From contig NZ_CP034015.1 in assembly GCF_003855395.1 (NCBI RefSeq), positions 3,792,001 to 3,856,000 on the forward strand: 64,000 bases of DNA, read 5' to 3'. Made by a program: the position numbers and the translations under genes. Origin of the DNA: Shewanella livingstonensis (lineage in GTDB: Bacteria; Pseudomonadota; Gammaproteobacteria; Enterobacterales; Shewanellaceae). Position 1 is the first letter of the stretch. Every line of letters begins with the position of its first letter. The notes below the pieces were generated by a model. It was not told the origin of the DNA and did no database searches. It saw nothing but the letters and a program-made list of their open reading frames with translations. Of the stretch, positions 35,632-45,563 are shown piece by piece.

Positions 35632-36333
35632 TTATCTGCCGAGTACTTCAACCCGGGCTAAACGATTAACTTGGTTTAATGACCCCAAGTGACCATAAAT
35701 TGGCCCAAGTAAGCCACGCTTTTTAAGCTCAATAAACTCTTCATCGCTTAGTGCATTTAATTTCGTTTCATCAATAAGATATAAGCCATTAATATTACGT
35801 TTCTCACCCGCAACATCGACAGTGAGAGTCTGATTAATTAGCAGGCCTTTTTCATCTAAAAAGCTCAAAATGCCTCGAGTCGCTTGATCTTGTTCATAGT
35901 GGCTAATCAATGCTTGCTTACGCGCTTCTAAAAATGGGGTTTCTTTGCCCTCTTCGAACAATGCTTGGCCATCAGCCTTAGTCACTTCTTTAGCATTCTC
36001 ACGAATACCGATCCATACTTTGTCTTTAACATCGGGGTTGACGACTAAACCAAGAGGATAATCACGCACAACCGCTGGAATATACAAACCTTGCCATTTA
36101 CCGTCTTTAACACTTAGATTCTGACCAGGCTTTAGCCCTAACATCGCAACAGATTGAAACTCATTCGTGTCGCTGTTTTTGACAAATACGATTGGGTACT
36201 CAGTAGCAGCACGATTAATTTCATGTAAGGTTACCGGCACAATATGTTGCTCTGCTACGTGCGAATAATCACTTGGAGTCAGTTTTAAATCACCATGTTT
36301 GGTTTGTTCTAATAATGTAATTTGGTTAGGCAT
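35632..36333 (-). CDS. SapC family protein
   Basis: 233 residues from the ATG at 36333, chosen for AAGGAG seven bases upstream. Matches the SapC-like family: VTLHEINRAATEYPIVFVKN near residue 33, FQSVAMLGLKPGQNLSV, YIPAVVRDYPLGLV and GLYLIDETKLNALSDEEF. SapC was first described from Campylobacter S-layer loci, but the role in gammaproteobacteria is unknown. No signal peptide is visible. Monocistronic with its own terminator. Confidence 0.87.
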   Translation of the reverse strand: MPNQITLLEQTKHGDLKLTPSDYSHVAEQHIVPVTLHEINRAATEYPIVFVKNSDTNEFQSVAMLGLKPGQNLSVKDGKWQGLYIPAVVRDYPLGLVVNPDVKDKVWIGIRENAKEVTKADGQALFEEGKETPFLEARKQALISHYEQDQATRGILSFLDEKGLLINQTLTVDVAGEKRNINGLYLIDETKLNALSDEEFIELKKRGLLGPIYGHLGSLNQVNRLARVEVLGR

Positions 36334-36575
36334 CTTGGCTCCTTGAAGCACTGATTATCTTCTATGGTATAAGTACAACATCATTGTCGTACGTTGCGTT
36401 AACAAATAATTAATAACAGAAACTACCAAGTTAAATCTTAAATTCAAGTAGATTTAGGTTAAATTGCGTCAATAAATGCCAAATGAGTAATTATCGTTCA
36501 AAAAAAGGCTTTGCGTTAAACAAAGCCGGTAAAACAAGCACTAATTATCAATCAATTGTTTGCTAAATTAATGAC

Positions 36576-37862
36576 CTAATGCAATTTTAGTTTAGGGCGT
36601 TGCCAGCGCAGTAATTTTTGAGCAATACGATATACAGATGCCGAGAACCAGCCATACAAGCTAGCTAAATGACGCTGATAAAGCGAAATATACATTAAAC
36701 GCGCAATGTGTCCTTCTACAAAAAAGTCTCCCGAACGAAGATTACCCATTAGGTTTCCGACTGCTGAAAAACGACTAAGTGAAACCAGTGAACCATAGTC
36801 TTTATACACAAAAGGTTTTTCGGGTTGCAGTTTCATTTTCAAACAAATATTAGCATACAGACGGTCTGCCATTTGAGCTGCGGCCTGGGCTCTTGGTGGT
36901 ACCGGCTTACCTGATGGTAAAATTAATTGCGCACAGTCACCTAAAGCATAAATATCTTTAATGCCTTTAACATGCATGCAATCATCTACATCAATTTGAT
37001 TACGGGGAGTAACCGGAAGTTGAGTGAAATTCTCGAAGACTTTTGGACCTTTAACCCCCGCTGCCCACACTTTTATATTGGCTTTAATCGTCTCACCTGT
37101 CGCGGTAACAAAGCCTTCTTTTGTGACTTCTTTAACCTGCACACCTAAATGCAATTTAACACCTAACTTTGACAATACGGTTTGCGCTCTTGAACTCACT
37201 TGCTCTGGTAATTGGGGCAGAATTTTACTCGATGCCTCGATCAAGTTTATATCTAAATGATCTTTAGAGATGTTTTGATAACCGTACTCCCTAACAGACT
37301 CAATAACATGATGAAGTTCTGCCGCAAGCTCGACACCTGTGGCGCCAGCACCAACAATACCTATGCCTAATTGGTCTTGGGTTTCATTAAGCTGTAATAA
37401 TGCATCCATAAGCTTGTGGTGAAACAAGTTAGCACTGTCTAGACTGTCTAAAAATATACAATGTTTTTCAGCACCAGGGGTATTGAAGCTATTTGAAACA
37501 CCTCCTAATGCTAAAACAAGGGTATCGTATTCAATATTACGCGCGGCAATAATCACCTCGCCTTCATCGTTATACACTGGAGCAAGTTGAATTTGTTTAA
37601 TGCTTGGGTCGCATTGTTCAATTGCGCCGCGAATATATCGGTAACCATTCTTCAAACCATGATCTCGATATTGTAGGCCTTCAATTGATTGATCTATCAC
37701 CCCTACAGCAACTTCGTGTAATTTAGGTTTCCAAATATGAACGGTATTTTTATCAATTAAACTAATATCGATTAACGGATTTTTACCGAATTTACGACCT
37801 AATTTTGAAGCTAACGCTAACCCTGCTGCCCCGCCACCCACGATAACAATTCGTTGAACCAT
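36576..37862 (-). CDS. ndh: Type II NADH:quinone oxidoreductase
   Basis: 428 residues. Two dinucleotide folds: FAD site IVIVGGGAAGLALAS at the N-terminus and NADH site GIGIVGAGATGVELAAEL near residue 162. IYALGDCAQL is the second FAD motif. The C-terminal SVYRIAQKLLRWQRPKLKL is an amphipathic, basic membrane-binding helix. It passes electrons from NADH to quinone without proton pumping. It follows glnB on the same strand, after glnB's terminator. Confidence 0.93.
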   Translation of the reverse strand: MVQRIVIVGGGAAGLALASKLGRKFGKNPLIDISLIDKNTVHIWKPKLHEVAVGVIDQSIEGLQYRDHGLKNGYRYIRGAIEQCDPSIKQIQLAPVYNDEGEVIIAARNIEYDTLVLALGGVSNSFNTPGAEKHCIFLDSLDSANLFHHKLMDALLQLNETQDQLGIGIVGAGATGVELAAELHHVIESVREYGYQNISKDHLDINLIEASSKILPQLPEQVSSRAQTVLSKLGVKLHLGVQVKEVTKEGFVTATGETIKANIKVWAAGVKGPKVFENFTQLPVTPRNQIDVDDCMHVKGIKDIYALGDCAQLILPSGKPVPPRAQAAAQMADRLYANICLKMKLQPEKPFVYKDYGSLVSLSRFSAVGNLMGNLRSGDFFVEGHIARLMYISLYQRHLASLYGWFSASVYRIAQKLLRWQRPKLKLH

Positions 37863-37910
37863 ACATTACCTCTAAGAGACTTTATGCCGACAACTTAAAA
37901 TGTACAAATA

Positions 37911-37932
37911 TAAAAAAAGGTCCTAATGGACC

Positions 37933-37934
<2 letters not shown>
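37911..37934 (-). terminator. Terminator overlapping the glnB stop codon
   Basis: On the minus strand AAGGTCC / GGACCTT with loop ATTA is followed by TTTTTTT. The stem begins within the TAA stop of glnB. Confidence 0.75.
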
Positions 37935-38283
<349 letters not shown>

Positions 38284-38299
38284 TCATCGGCTAAGTTTT

Positions 38300-38506
38300 T
38301 GATTAACCTCAACTCGGGATAAGAGATGGGATAAATCGATAAGAAAATGGTTTATTTCAAATCTGCAATATCGAATTTGCCATTTGTTTTACTAACAAGT
38401 CACATTTGCACGTCAATATGGTGCCTATTGCAAGTCAATCCACGACAATAAACAGGACAAAAGCAATTTAATAACCATTGATAACCCCATACTGAAGTTG
38501 ATTAAG
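38300..38506. mobile_element. MITE-like element, family M1, copy D
   Basis: About 207 bp between glnB and fimT. The left end GATTAACCTCAACTCGGGATAA and the complement of the right end TTAATCAACTTCAGTATGGGG are related. The core ATTTGCCATTTGTTTTACTAACAAG and a TTGCACGTCAAT segment match copies A and B. Confidence 0.6.
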
Positions 38507-38695
38507 CACATGTCCTCATTGCAATTTATATACTCGCTAACATCGTCCAAATATCTTACTTGAAAGCGAAGCTAATTGTCGCGGCTATTTTACATATTTA
38601 TGAAAAGATATTTCTCAGCAAAACTGCTGGTTATTTTCTATACTAATTTAATCTTACTGCAGGACGCAGCTAACGACGTTTAAGGATGAACAACA

Positions 38696-39217
38696 GTGAA
38701 ATTTCCTATCCAAGCAAAAGGCTTTAGCCTGATTGAAGTTATAGTCACCACATTGATTGCCGCAATAATGTCACTCATCGCAATCCCCTCTTTTTCTGGA
38801 GTAATTGAACAAGTACGAGCAAAGAGTAATATTCAAGTTATCCAACAGACGATACAGTTAGGTCGAAACATGGCCATAAGTTATGGCTCTAGGGTAACGG
38901 TTTGCCCTTTAATCGATAATCTGTGTTCAGCAGATTGGAGTATTGGATTAAGCGTATTTATTGATCATGGGCAAAAAAATCAACTTGATGCCAACGATCG
39001 CTTACTTCAACAAACGGCTCCTTTTCATGAAAATGACTATATTGATTACAATCGTGCAGCGATTAGATTCCAACCCGATGGATTAGCTTCTGGTACCAAT
39101 GGCACATTAACGTACTGCCCAGGAAAATTTGACAGTAAATACTCAAAAGCCGTCATTGTAAATCAAGCAGGAAGGGTAAGAATGTCGAAAAAGAAAAATA
39201 TTAAATGTAAGCTTTGA
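38696..39217 (+). CDS. FimT/GspH-type minor pseudopilin (first)
   Basis: 173 residues from a GTG at 38696 with AAGGATG upstream; the nearby ATG is out of frame. Prepilin-peptidase site KGFSLIEV (cleavage after Gly, Phe+1, Glu+5) precedes a hydrophobic helix to about residue 35. The rest has GRNMAISYGSRVTVCP and a final Cys typical of GspH/FimT. It probably primes or caps type IV pilus assembly. A second paralogue follows in the same direction, convergent with the pilV-pilE operon. Confidence 0.87.
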   Translation: MKFPIQAKGFSLIEVIVTTLIAAIMSLIAIPSFSGVIEQVRAKSNIQVIQQTIQLGRNMAISYGSRVTVCPLIDNLCSADWSIGLSVFIDHGQKNQLDANDRLLQQTAPFHENDYIDYNRAAIRFQPDGLASGTNGTLTYCPGKFDSKYSKAVIVNQAGRVRMSKKKNIKCKL

Positions 39218-39344
39218 CAAAGTAGGAATTAAATAGGGTATTTGAATAAATATCAAATCAGTAGTTCGGTCAAAATGGTCAATAAAACACTGTAATTCAT
39301 GCTGCGCTTAGTTATACTCTGTTTATATAGCAGAGGGTTTATGC

Positions 39345-39833
39345 ATGAAAAAATTAACGTTTGGGTTCACCTTAATAGAGGTAATGGTCACTGTTGCAAT
39401 AGCAGCGATACTTATAACAGTTGCAGTTCCAAGCTTTACTTCACTTTATGAAAGCACTCGCGTAAACAATAACATTGAAAAAATTCAAAGTATCCTAGTC
39501 TTTGCCAGAAACCAAGCCATTACTTACGGCAGAACTGTCAATATTTGCTCATATTCGACAGCAACGAGCTGTGGAACATCTACGGATTGGAGTAACGGGA
39601 TAAGAGTATATATTGATGTTGATGGTAAAGAGACTGAATTGAGAGCAATAGATAGCTTTAATGATAGCGACAAGGTCAAAGCTTCCACCAAAACAATGAC
39701 CTTTTCTGCTGACGGTTTATCATCAGGTGGCAACATTATTTACTGCCCTAGTGGAAAAGCTGACTTATCACTGAGTGTATCAGTGATAAGTAGCGGTCGA
39801 GTATCTTATGGTAGCGCTGGTAACAGTTGCTAG
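39345..39833 (+). CDS. FimT/GspH-type minor pseudopilin (second)
   Basis: 162 residues. LTFGFTLIEVMVTVAIAAI is the class III signal and helix; ARNQAITYGRTVNICSY and FSADGLSSGGNIIYCPSG match GspH/FimT, as in the gene before it. The two share gene order and cysteine positions, so they are probably tandem duplicates that diverged. It ends 34 bp from the convergent small protein gene downstream of pilE. Confidence 0.87.
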   Translation: MKKLTFGFTLIEVMVTVAIAAILITVAVPSFTSLYESTRVNNNIEKIQSILVFARNQAITYGRTVNICSYSTATSCGTSTDWSNGIRVYIDVDGKETELRAIDSFNDSDKVKASTKTMTFSADGLSSGGNIIYCPSGKADLSLSVSVISSGRVSYGSAGNSC

Positions 39834-39867
39834 GCCAAACAATGGTTATCTCTTATTATTTACAATA

Positions 39868-40167
39868 TTAACGAAGTGTCTGATTATCCAGATTTTTGGC
39901 GGTTTCTAACTTAAAGACACCATTTAAGGGTAAGCACTCACTCACTTCTTTTATGTAATACTTATTACCTGTTATGCTATCTTTAAATTGCGTACCTGAT
40001 AACTTCATTTCTTTCCGTTTAACATCATTAGATTTCCAACGATAAAAAAGTATTCTCTCACCTATTGATGACGAGGTAATATGACATTTATAGTCTTGCC
40101 ATTCATCTGTTTGAGATATACCCCCGAACGAAACAAGGCATAAACACAATACTATTAATTTGATCAT
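39868..40167 (-). CDS. Small exported pilus-associated protein (TapY2/PilY2 position)
   Basis: 99 residues from the ATG at 40167. A signal peptide (MIKLIVLCLCLVSFGGISQ) is followed by a short domain with two cysteines (YKCHI, SECLP). Its ATG overlaps the pilE stop (ATGA), and the SD AAGGAG lies inside pilE, so translation is coupled. It recalls the TapY2-type proteins annotated in Shewanella pilus clusters and the small pilY2 gene near pilY1 and pilE in Pseudomonas; homology is from memory and position, not proven. Function unknown. Confidence 0.72.
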   Translation of the reverse strand: MIKLIVLCLCLVSFGGISQTDEWQDYKCHITSSSIGERILFYRWKSNDVKRKEMKLSGTQFKDSITGNKYYIKEVSECLPLNGVFKLETAKNLDNQTLR

Positions 40168-40562
40168 TTCCAGCACTCCTTAGAAGGACCTTTAACTCCT
40201 GCAGCTGTAAGCGTAATAGTAGCACAAGTTGTATCAAGGGTTGCTTGCCTACCTTTAGCGGTTGCAGTAATTGTATACGTTGTGGTACCCACTGAATCGA
40301 CCGAATAATATCCATTTTCTGTTAAAAATGGTTCACTAGACATTCCTAATTTGGTCATGTCTTCAGTAAATATACGGTTATCCATATAATATTGTTCCTG
40401 CAAATTAGATACTCTCATTACAGCGGCGACACCTTCAGAACGGCCACTTTTAGCTATAAAACTAGTGTATGAAGGATATGCTATTGCAGCAAGAATCCCA
40501 ATAATGACAACAGTAATCATCACTTCAATCAGAGTAAAACCTTTAAAAGATACTTTTTTCAT
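40164..40562 (-). CDS. pilE: Type IV minor pilin PilE
   Basis: 132 residues from the ATG at 40562. Class III signal FKGFTLIEVMITVVIIGILAAIAYPSY. The C-terminal globular part has a Cys pair (TTCATI and ECWK) as the pilin D-loop. It is small, as in PilE minor pilins of the pilVWXY1 cluster. It lies after pilY1 and overlaps the next small gene. Confidence 0.9.
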   Translation of the reverse strand: MKKVSFKGFTLIEVMITVVIIGILAAIAYPSYTSFIAKSGRSEGVAAVMRVSNLQEQYYMDNRIFTEDMTKLGMSSEPFLTENGYYSVDSVGTTTYTITATAKGRQATLDTTCATITLTAAGVKGPSKECWK

Positions 40563-40567
40563 CAACT

Positions 40568-43500
40568 TTACTCTTCTATATGATAATAAATTCTATTCGT
40601 TGTTAGACCCGAACCTAAAACAACAGTACCTTTACAATCATTACCGACACATTCTCCTTTTCCCACACCAATTATATAGGCAATAGAATCATTACCAGTG
40701 TCAACTTTTGGTATAACTATCTGAGGAGTATCAGGTACTCGCTCACCCAAATCATAATAAAGTTCACTATAAGTTCGAGTACCTTTATGTAAATCTAATA
40801 CGTATAATCGACCTTCGCCCGAAAGATCACAAACACCCAAGTCGTAATCAATGGTTCCACCGGCAGGAGGTATAAACGACGTAAAGTACACTTTCCCATC
40901 AAAAATTAAAGACGATGATAAGCTCTTTTCACCCGCTGATGTAAAATCATAATACCAACCTTTCTTGGTACCAAACTCAATATTTTGGGTTTGGGATGTG
41001 GGGGCTGCTGAAGTTACATCATACAAATCAGAAAAAACTAACGTAGCAGGTGCTTCCGTCGAACTATAAGATTTAGTAACCACGTTCCTATCTTGGAAAA
41101 CAAAAAACATATCATTGGTATATGTGTCTAATGGATGAGTTCGATTACCGGTTCCAATAGCTACCGCATCATAAGGTGTATTTTGATAACTAAGCACACC
41201 GCTGGTACTGTGAATGTTACTGAATTGGGTTTGTGCAATAGAAGGCTCTGAAAAGAACATGCGATCATTTGGTGAGCTACCATCACTTATTGACGCAAAC
41301 TTAAATATTGTCCAGGTCGATTTGTCAGCTGAAGGTAAATCCATCCGCCACACGCTACCACCTATGTCAGATGCATATATACGATCCGTTACGCCATCAT
41401 TATCACTGTCTAGAATAGATACTTTAGTGGCGATACTACTCATGTCTGAAAAGGTAAATAGTTTTATCAATCCTGCGGGGCCTGTATCGGCATTGACAAT
41501 ATAAACACCTTCGCCTGTACCATCACTCGACGACATGCCGCCACCAAAAATTAACACAGGATCATCAACACCTGGAACAAAAGTAGTAACGGGCTCAGAC
41601 CAAGTTTGACCTAAATCCTCAAAACCTGATGTAGTAGAATTGATCATCCACTTATATGTCGGAGTATCAGGAGTTGATATATCTAAAGCATAATATGAAG
41701 CACCTCCACGACGCATTCCTAAATACAGCCAAGCTTTATCAATCTTACCACTACTATCAGTTTCAGTGTATGCAACAGGAGATAAATCCATTCCGTATAC
41801 ACTATGGTCACCAGTTGGATTATTCTCTCTTATGATAGGGATGTTACTCCAGAGTTCTTCAGGTATAAAAGCCCATGACTCAATAACACTACCAACAGAA
41901 TAATCATCACTGCCCGCATCAGAATCTTTAAACATATGCACTAAACCTTGGTTAGTGCCTAATATGATCCTAACATCTAGTGTATCTGATGTACCAAAAT
42001 TGAGCGCTAATGGCTTAGAATGTAGTGGATCGCCCATGATATCGATTCGTATATCTGTAGAACTTTCATCATTATCGTCATCATCAACATCAACACCGTA
42101 AAGCCAATCAAGAGTATCCTGAGAATGAGAAGAGACAAAACTCGAACTATCTATATCAATGATGCTTCCGCCACTTGTAGTTTTGATATTTCGATCTTTT
42201 AACGTCTCCCTAAGATAAGGTAATACACCACCAGAGGTAACATTATTACCGTCACTAGCATTTGCTGCACATGTATTCCAATACGTACATGTTGTTGACG
42301 ATATATTGCCGTCAGAATCTACAGCTTTCTTCACCCCTCCAGGACCAACAATCTCACCATTAGAATTGACTTTAAGTTTTTTTAAGTTACCACTCCAACG
42401 AGGTCCCGCACCAGGATAAAACATAGCAAAATAAGCAGCGTTAAATGTTTCAGTCTTATCAAAATTGTTACTTGCAATACTTGGAGAAGTAAAAGATGTA
42501 TTCACTTCTAATATATTTTTGAGTACACGATTAATGGCTTCGACTAATGCTAAACCATTGGAAGCTTTAAAATAACCAGATGAAATATTCGTTGTTTCGT
42601 CCCTTTTACTGCCAGCACGGAACGCCGCTTCTTCTAATAGTTTTGCAGCGGCATCAGCACCAGAAGAAAAGCCAATAGTATATAATTTAACAGTTTGTTT
42701 GTTATCAACACCATCAAGATCTAACACATCTTTGACAACATCATTATTTGCCATATAAGCAGCTAAAGCAGGTAAATAGCTATACTCATCACTATTTCCA
42801 TTTTTAAAGTTGAATTTTGAGTAATCAGCTGTTTTATCTTCAGCTAATGCTGTTAATGATATTATGCTTGAGTCGGCTGAATGATCTAAAGTCGGCGCAC
42901 CATCAGTGATATAAACAACATAAGCTGTATCAGGACATTTTTTAAATGGAGTTGTATAACTACCAGAAGATTTAATACTTGCGGGTGTATTTGGGGTGTA
43001 ACTTTGTATTTTATTTTGGCCGGATCCATTATTGTCCTTATTACCATATTTAACAGCGCCACCACTGAAAAACTGATAAGCCTCATATAATGTTTCACAA
43101 AGAGGTGTATTTGTCTCTGATTTTAAATTATAAATAGTTTTAATTAATTGAGTCTGATTTGAGTCTGTCATTTCCTTAATATTAGAAACAATTCGACCTC
43201 CGTCAGCATTACCCTCTGATGGATAATTTAAATTGAATACAGCCAAACCTGCATCTATAGGAATAGACATGTTGATTAATGCAGACTTCAATGCATCCTT
43301 AGCAATATCCATTCGAGTATTAGTGCTCCCACTATTCTTACCTTCATCGGTGGTTGTAACCCACTTGTACCAGACTAGGTAATTTGCAGAATATAACGTT
43401 AAAGGTGCTTCACTACCAAAACCCGTACTATTAAAACTTTGATCACGTGCACTTGAGTTTGTAGTAGTTGTGTACATCAACTTAGTATTAATTGGATATC

Positions 43501-44098
43501 CATCTGCGTAGGATAGATAGTTTTTACCTTTCTTCGTTTCGCCCGGGTTCTTAGGGTCGTATTCCAAAATATCTTGAAAACAATCCACTATTTGGTTTTG
43601 GTTAAAACCATTATTTTCAGCTAACGGTTCCCAAGTACCGCTGTTACCTTTACTTTTAAACTCACGAAGATACCCAGTATACTGTCCGGTTGTAGCTAGA
43701 GCTTCAACAGCTTTATTGCAGTTATTGTTAGCTGCATAAAAACGACGCCCATCACTTGGACTGTCTGGCGTTGGAGCATTTGAACTGTCGATTCCTTCAG
43801 CAGTCCAATAAATACCGTTATCATTAATATAGCCAGAGTAGCTATTTAAATAGTTTTCAAATCCTGCAGCATAGGTGCATTTTTTAGCAGCTTTGTCTAA
43901 TGAGGAGCAATAAGGACTAACAGATTGCTGATCCTCAGTACCCATACTGCCAGAATTATCAAAAATAAATAAAATTTGCGGTCGCTTACCAGATCGGGCA
44001 CTGGCATCAACTAAATAAAGCTCTGTATCATCAGCAAATAACCCACTAGAAATAGTGACGAGTATAGCTATTACACTCATTATAATTTTGTTTTTCAT
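40568..44098 (-). CDS. pilY1: PilY1 pilus-tip adhesin/assembly protein
   Basis: 1176 residues from the ATG at 44098 (the TTG six codons upstream lies inside pilX). A signal peptide (MKNKIIMSVIAILVTISSGLFA) is followed by a von Willebrand A domain with MIDAS DNSGSM near residue 47 and YVVYITDGAPT. The C-terminal half is the PilY1 beta-propeller: RIILGTNQGLVHMF, AWLYLGMRRGGASYYALD and the calcium loop DSDNDGVTDRIY. It works with minor pilins at the pilus tip in surface sensing, adhesion and pilus stability. Confidence 0.93.
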   Translation of the reverse strand: MKNKIIMSVIAILVTISSGLFADDTELYLVDASARSGKRPQILFIFDNSGSMGTEDQQSVSPYCSSLDKAAKKCTYAAGFENYLNSYSGYINDNGIYWTAEGIDSSNAPTPDSPSDGRRFYAANNNCNKAVEALATTGQYTGYLREFKSKGNSGTWEPLAENNGFNQNQIVDCFQDILEYDPKNPGETKKGKNYLSYADGYPINTKLMYTTTTNSSARDQSFNSTGFGSEAPLTLYSANYLVWYKWVTTTDEGKNSGSTNTRMDIAKDALKSALINMSIPIDAGLAVFNLNYPSEGNADGGRIVSNIKEMTDSNQTQLIKTIYNLKSETNTPLCETLYEAYQFFSGGAVKYGNKDNNGSGQNKIQSYTPNTPASIKSSGSYTTPFKKCPDTAYVVYITDGAPTLDHSADSSIISLTALAEDKTADYSKFNFKNGNSDEYSYLPALAAYMANNDVVKDVLDLDGVDNKQTVKLYTIGFSSGADAAAKLLEEAAFRAGSKRDETTNISSGYFKASNGLALVEAINRVLKNILEVNTSFTSPSIASNNFDKTETFNAAYFAMFYPGAGPRWSGNLKKLKVNSNGEIVGPGGVKKAVDSDGNISSTTCTYWNTCAANASDGNNVTSGGVLPYLRETLKDRNIKTTSGGSIIDIDSSSFVSSHSQDTLDWLYGVDVDDDDNDESSTDIRIDIMGDPLHSKPLALNFGTSDTLDVRIILGTNQGLVHMFKDSDAGSDDYSVGSVIESWAFIPEELWSNIPIIRENNPTGDHSVYGMDLSPVAYTETDSSGKIDKAWLYLGMRRGGASYYALDISTPDTPTYKWMINSTTSGFEDLGQTWSEPVTTFVPGVDDPVLIFGGGMSSSDGTGEGVYIVNADTGPAGLIKLFTFSDMSSIATKVSILDSDNDGVTDRIYASDIGGSVWRMDLPSADKSTWTIFKFASISDGSSPNDRMFFSEPSIAQTQFSNIHSTSGVLSYQNTPYDAVAIGTGNRTHPLDTYTNDMFFVFQDRNVVTKSYSSTEAPATLVFSDLYDVTSAAPTSQTQNIEFGTKKGWYYDFTSAGEKSLSSSLIFDGKVYFTSFIPPAGGTIDYDLGVCDLSGEGRLYVLDLHKGTRTYSELYYDLGERVPDTPQIVIPKVDTGNDSIAYIIGVGKGECVGNDCKGTVVLGSGLTTNRIYYHIEE

Positions 44099-44102
44099 GA
44101 TA

Positions 44103-44549
44103 TTAATTCCCTGCAATCACTTGCTGCTCTACTCCTGCAGCAACCGTTAACGAACCTAAATTATCACGGCCAAATTGGGCTGTGCTTGTTATTTGAGAAC
44201 GCCTACAACTGACTAAATCTACACCCATAGCATTCGATGTTCTTTGACAACCAACATCTCTAACACCGGTTTCTGGTAATGGTGTAATAACTTGTGTACT
44301 GTTAAACGCTGATTCCGTTTTTACGGCTAATAAATTACTAAAAGAAGCGCCGGAATTATTAGCAATGACTTGCTCTAAACCACCGTTTGCAATAGACATA
44401 GCTTCGATACGCTCTGCTCCTGCGCCAGACATTCGTAATGACTGCGTTGAGTTAACGGCTAGGGCAATCCCTATGATAGTCATAATAACTAGAACTACTA
44501 GAGATAGAAACAAAACTATACCTCTCTGTTTTTTTATAGAAATACTCAT
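44103..44549 (-). CDS. pilX: Minor pilin PilX
   Basis: 148 residues. The N-terminus KKQRGIVLFLSLVVLVIMTIIG has the PilX_N form: Gly before the hydrophobic helix and no Glu5. TQSLRMSGAGAERIEAMSIANGGLEQ follows. It starts directly at the pilW stop (TAGATG) with AAGGA in pilW, and its stop lies close to the pilY1 start. Confidence 0.9.
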   Translation of the reverse strand: MSISIKKQRGIVLFLSLVVLVIMTIIGIALAVNSTQSLRMSGAGAERIEAMSIANGGLEQVIANNSGASFSNLLAVKTESAFNSTQVITPLPETGVRDVGCQRTSNAMGVDLVSCRRSQITSTAQFGRDNLGSLTVAAGVEQQVIAGN

Positions 44550-45563
44550 CTAGTTCCTTATTAAAACAGGGTTTTCTAAAACGACAGTAGTCGATAACAC
44601 TTTTCGCCTAAAATTATCATTAAAGGGATTTATCTGCTTGTCACCCAGCTGATAAGTTGTTTGATTATCATAGCTATCATCAGCTTGAGCGGAGCGCACT
44701 AATATATATATTTTCACAGCAACTAACCTTTGTAATGTTTCATTATCCCACACTGGAGTTGTCACATCTGCGGCTGGGACATAAGTATCTGGTGTGTTAT
44801 CGCCATTATTGTCAAATCCATATAAAAAACGAATATTCTCTATTCCTTCGACAAGTTGTTCATCATTTTTCATGCCGGTATTCGTTAGTGTTTTACGACT
44901 TAAAATCGGAACACCATTCTCAATATCAATAAAATAAACATGATGTTGGTATTCCCAAACTCTAGAATTCACCAAATTAGTAGCAGGATCAAGGCCATTA
45001 AAAAATATAGCTTGGGTTGATGTGGTTGATACAGAAAATCTTGTGATATCGCCTACGGGGCTATCACTTCCATCCCCGAATCCAATACTTGGGCCTATAA
45101 AACGTTTTATTTGAATAACATCAGTATTAGGGGCAACCGTTGCAGCTGATAAACACGCAAAAGGAGTTGTACCGCTTAAACCATTTTCATAACCCCATAA
45201 ACGCCTAAAATGGGCTGGTTGATTGCTAGGTAAACTCGCATTGTTTAAGCCTGCACCAATACAGTCATCAGCAATAGGAATGGTGTTATTTAATGTAGTA
45301 TTAATGCCAAGAATAAATTCAGAACCCGTCATATCACCGAAAAAACCCAGCTGAGAAATATCACGTTCCATTATTGCCAATGCAATACGACCATTTTCTT
45401 GAAGCTGATTATATTGGCTCGTTGTAGTGACATTGGTTGAGGACATGCTAAACATAGTAAAAATGCCAGCAGATAAAAACAAACTAATAACCATTGCCAC
45501 CATTAACTCAACAAGTGACATACCCGATTGTGATCTTCTGTGAATTTTATTAAAAGCTATCAT
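44550..45563 (-). CDS. pilW: Minor pilin PilW
   Basis: 337 residues. Class III signal RRSQSGMSLVELMVAMVISLFLSAG, then a long PilW globular domain with NGRIALAIMERDISQLGFFG and IENIRFLYGFDNNGD. Start codon directly follows the pilV stop (TAAATG), indicating translational coupling. Confidence 0.91.
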   Translation of the reverse strand: MIAFNKIHRRSQSGMSLVELMVAMVISLFLSAGIFTMFSMSSTNVTTTSQYNQLQENGRIALAIMERDISQLGFFGDMTGSEFILGINTTLNNTIPIADDCIGAGLNNASLPSNQPAHFRRLWGYENGLSGTTPFACLSAATVAPNTDVIQIKRFIGPSIGFGDGSDSPVGDITRFSVSTTSTQAIFFNGLDPATNLVNSRVWEYQHHVYFIDIENGVPILSRKTLTNTGMKNDEQLVEGIENIRFLYGFDNNGDNTPDTYVPAADVTTPVWDNETLQRLVAVKIYILVRSAQADDSYDNQTTYQLGDKQINPFNDNFRRKVLSTTVVLENPVLIRN

